Below are positions 63,997 to 64,000 of a stretch of 64,000 nucleotides of DNA, piece after piece. Source of the DNA: Acetobacterium malicum subsp. dehalogenans DSM 11527 (GTDB taxonomy: Bacteria; Bacillota; Clostridia; Eubacteriales; Eubacteriaceae). The position numbers were made by a program, and so were the translations under genes. Under the pieces are notes generated by a model. It did no database searches. It was given only the letters and a program-made list of their open reading frames with translations, and was not told the DNA's origin. Numbering within the stretch: position 1 is the stretch's first letter; each line of letters begins with the position of its first letter. The DNA lies in NCBI RefSeq assembly GCF_000472665.1, contig NZ_AXAC01000019.1, forward strand, positions 24,448-88,447, read 5' to 3'.

Positions 63997-64000
63997 GTAA

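Overview
The window is a gene-dense chromosomal segment from a Firmicute, most likely an anaerobic acetogen of the Acetobacterium/Eubacteriaceae type. Firmicute markers are purR, spoVG, strong AGGAGG ribosome sites, many TTG starts, MrnC, CoaX and RqcP. The central gene order purR-spoVG-glmU-prs-pth-mfd ... mazG-hup-rqcP-divIC ... tilS-hpt-ftsH-coaX-dus follows the origin-proximal region known from Bacillus and Clostridium. The genus guess is inference: it rests on the missing sporulation genes, the corrinoid and folate genes and general resemblance, and no marker of the Wood-Ljungdahl pathway itself lies here.

Layout. 1-1.9 kb: the end of a cobalamin cluster (cbiB, cobD, cobU). 1.9-5.7 kb: a DNA alkylation repair protein, an unknown membrane protein and a large Sel1-repeat protein. 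5.8-8.7 kb (minus): a MacB-type export system (adaptor, ATPase, permease) whose promoter is covered by a 50-bp near-perfect palindrome. 9-16.1 kb: orphan sensor kinase, lipoprotein, SEC-C protein, patatin, two related membrane proteins, lgt and murC. 16.4-39.2 kb: the conserved plus-strand housekeeping run, with five tRNA genes behind a consensus promoter and a short folate/CoA group (FlK-type thioesterase, formyl-THF hydrolase-like protein, coaX, dus). 39.3-41.2 kb (minus): folC and 5-formyl-THF cyclo-ligase. 41.4-49.5 kb: DUF1638 protein, hemolysin III, pyrG, a DnaA-box cluster, nadE, an XRE regulator and a DEAD-box helicase. 49.6-56.4 kb: MATE exporter, cysS-mrnC (minus), a TrpR-like regulator, alaA, PspC protein, tsaE and ispD. 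56.6-60.5 kb: an E1-alpha/E1-beta/E2-like dehydrogenase operon. 60.7-63.7 kb: guaB-guaA.

How the genes fit together. Much of the window serves nucleotide and cell-wall precursor supply (prs, purR, hpt, pyrG, guaBA, glmU, murC), folate and cofactor supply (folC, cyclo-ligase, coaX, nadE, cob genes), translation (tRNAs, tilS, pth, dus, cysS, tsaE, rqcP) and envelope processes (lgt, divIC, ftsH, PrsA-like foldase, SpoVB-like flippase). Several leaders carry an intrinsic terminator between promoter and gene (pyrG, guaB), which suggests attenuation.

Most unusual items. (1) The E2-like subunit of the dehydrogenase operon has Gln and Asn where the catalytic His and Asp belong, has only a decayed lipoyl region, and no E3 gene is nearby. 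(2) A 98-99 bp hairpin repeat occurs twice, about 6.4 kb apart. (3) Seven DnaA-box-like sites in one orientation lie between pyrG and nadE. (4) A long palindrome overlaps the exporter promoter. (5) Sporulation genes are absent from their expected slots, although spoVG keeps a sigma-H-like promoter. No CRISPR array, rRNA, prophage or intact insertion sequence was seen.
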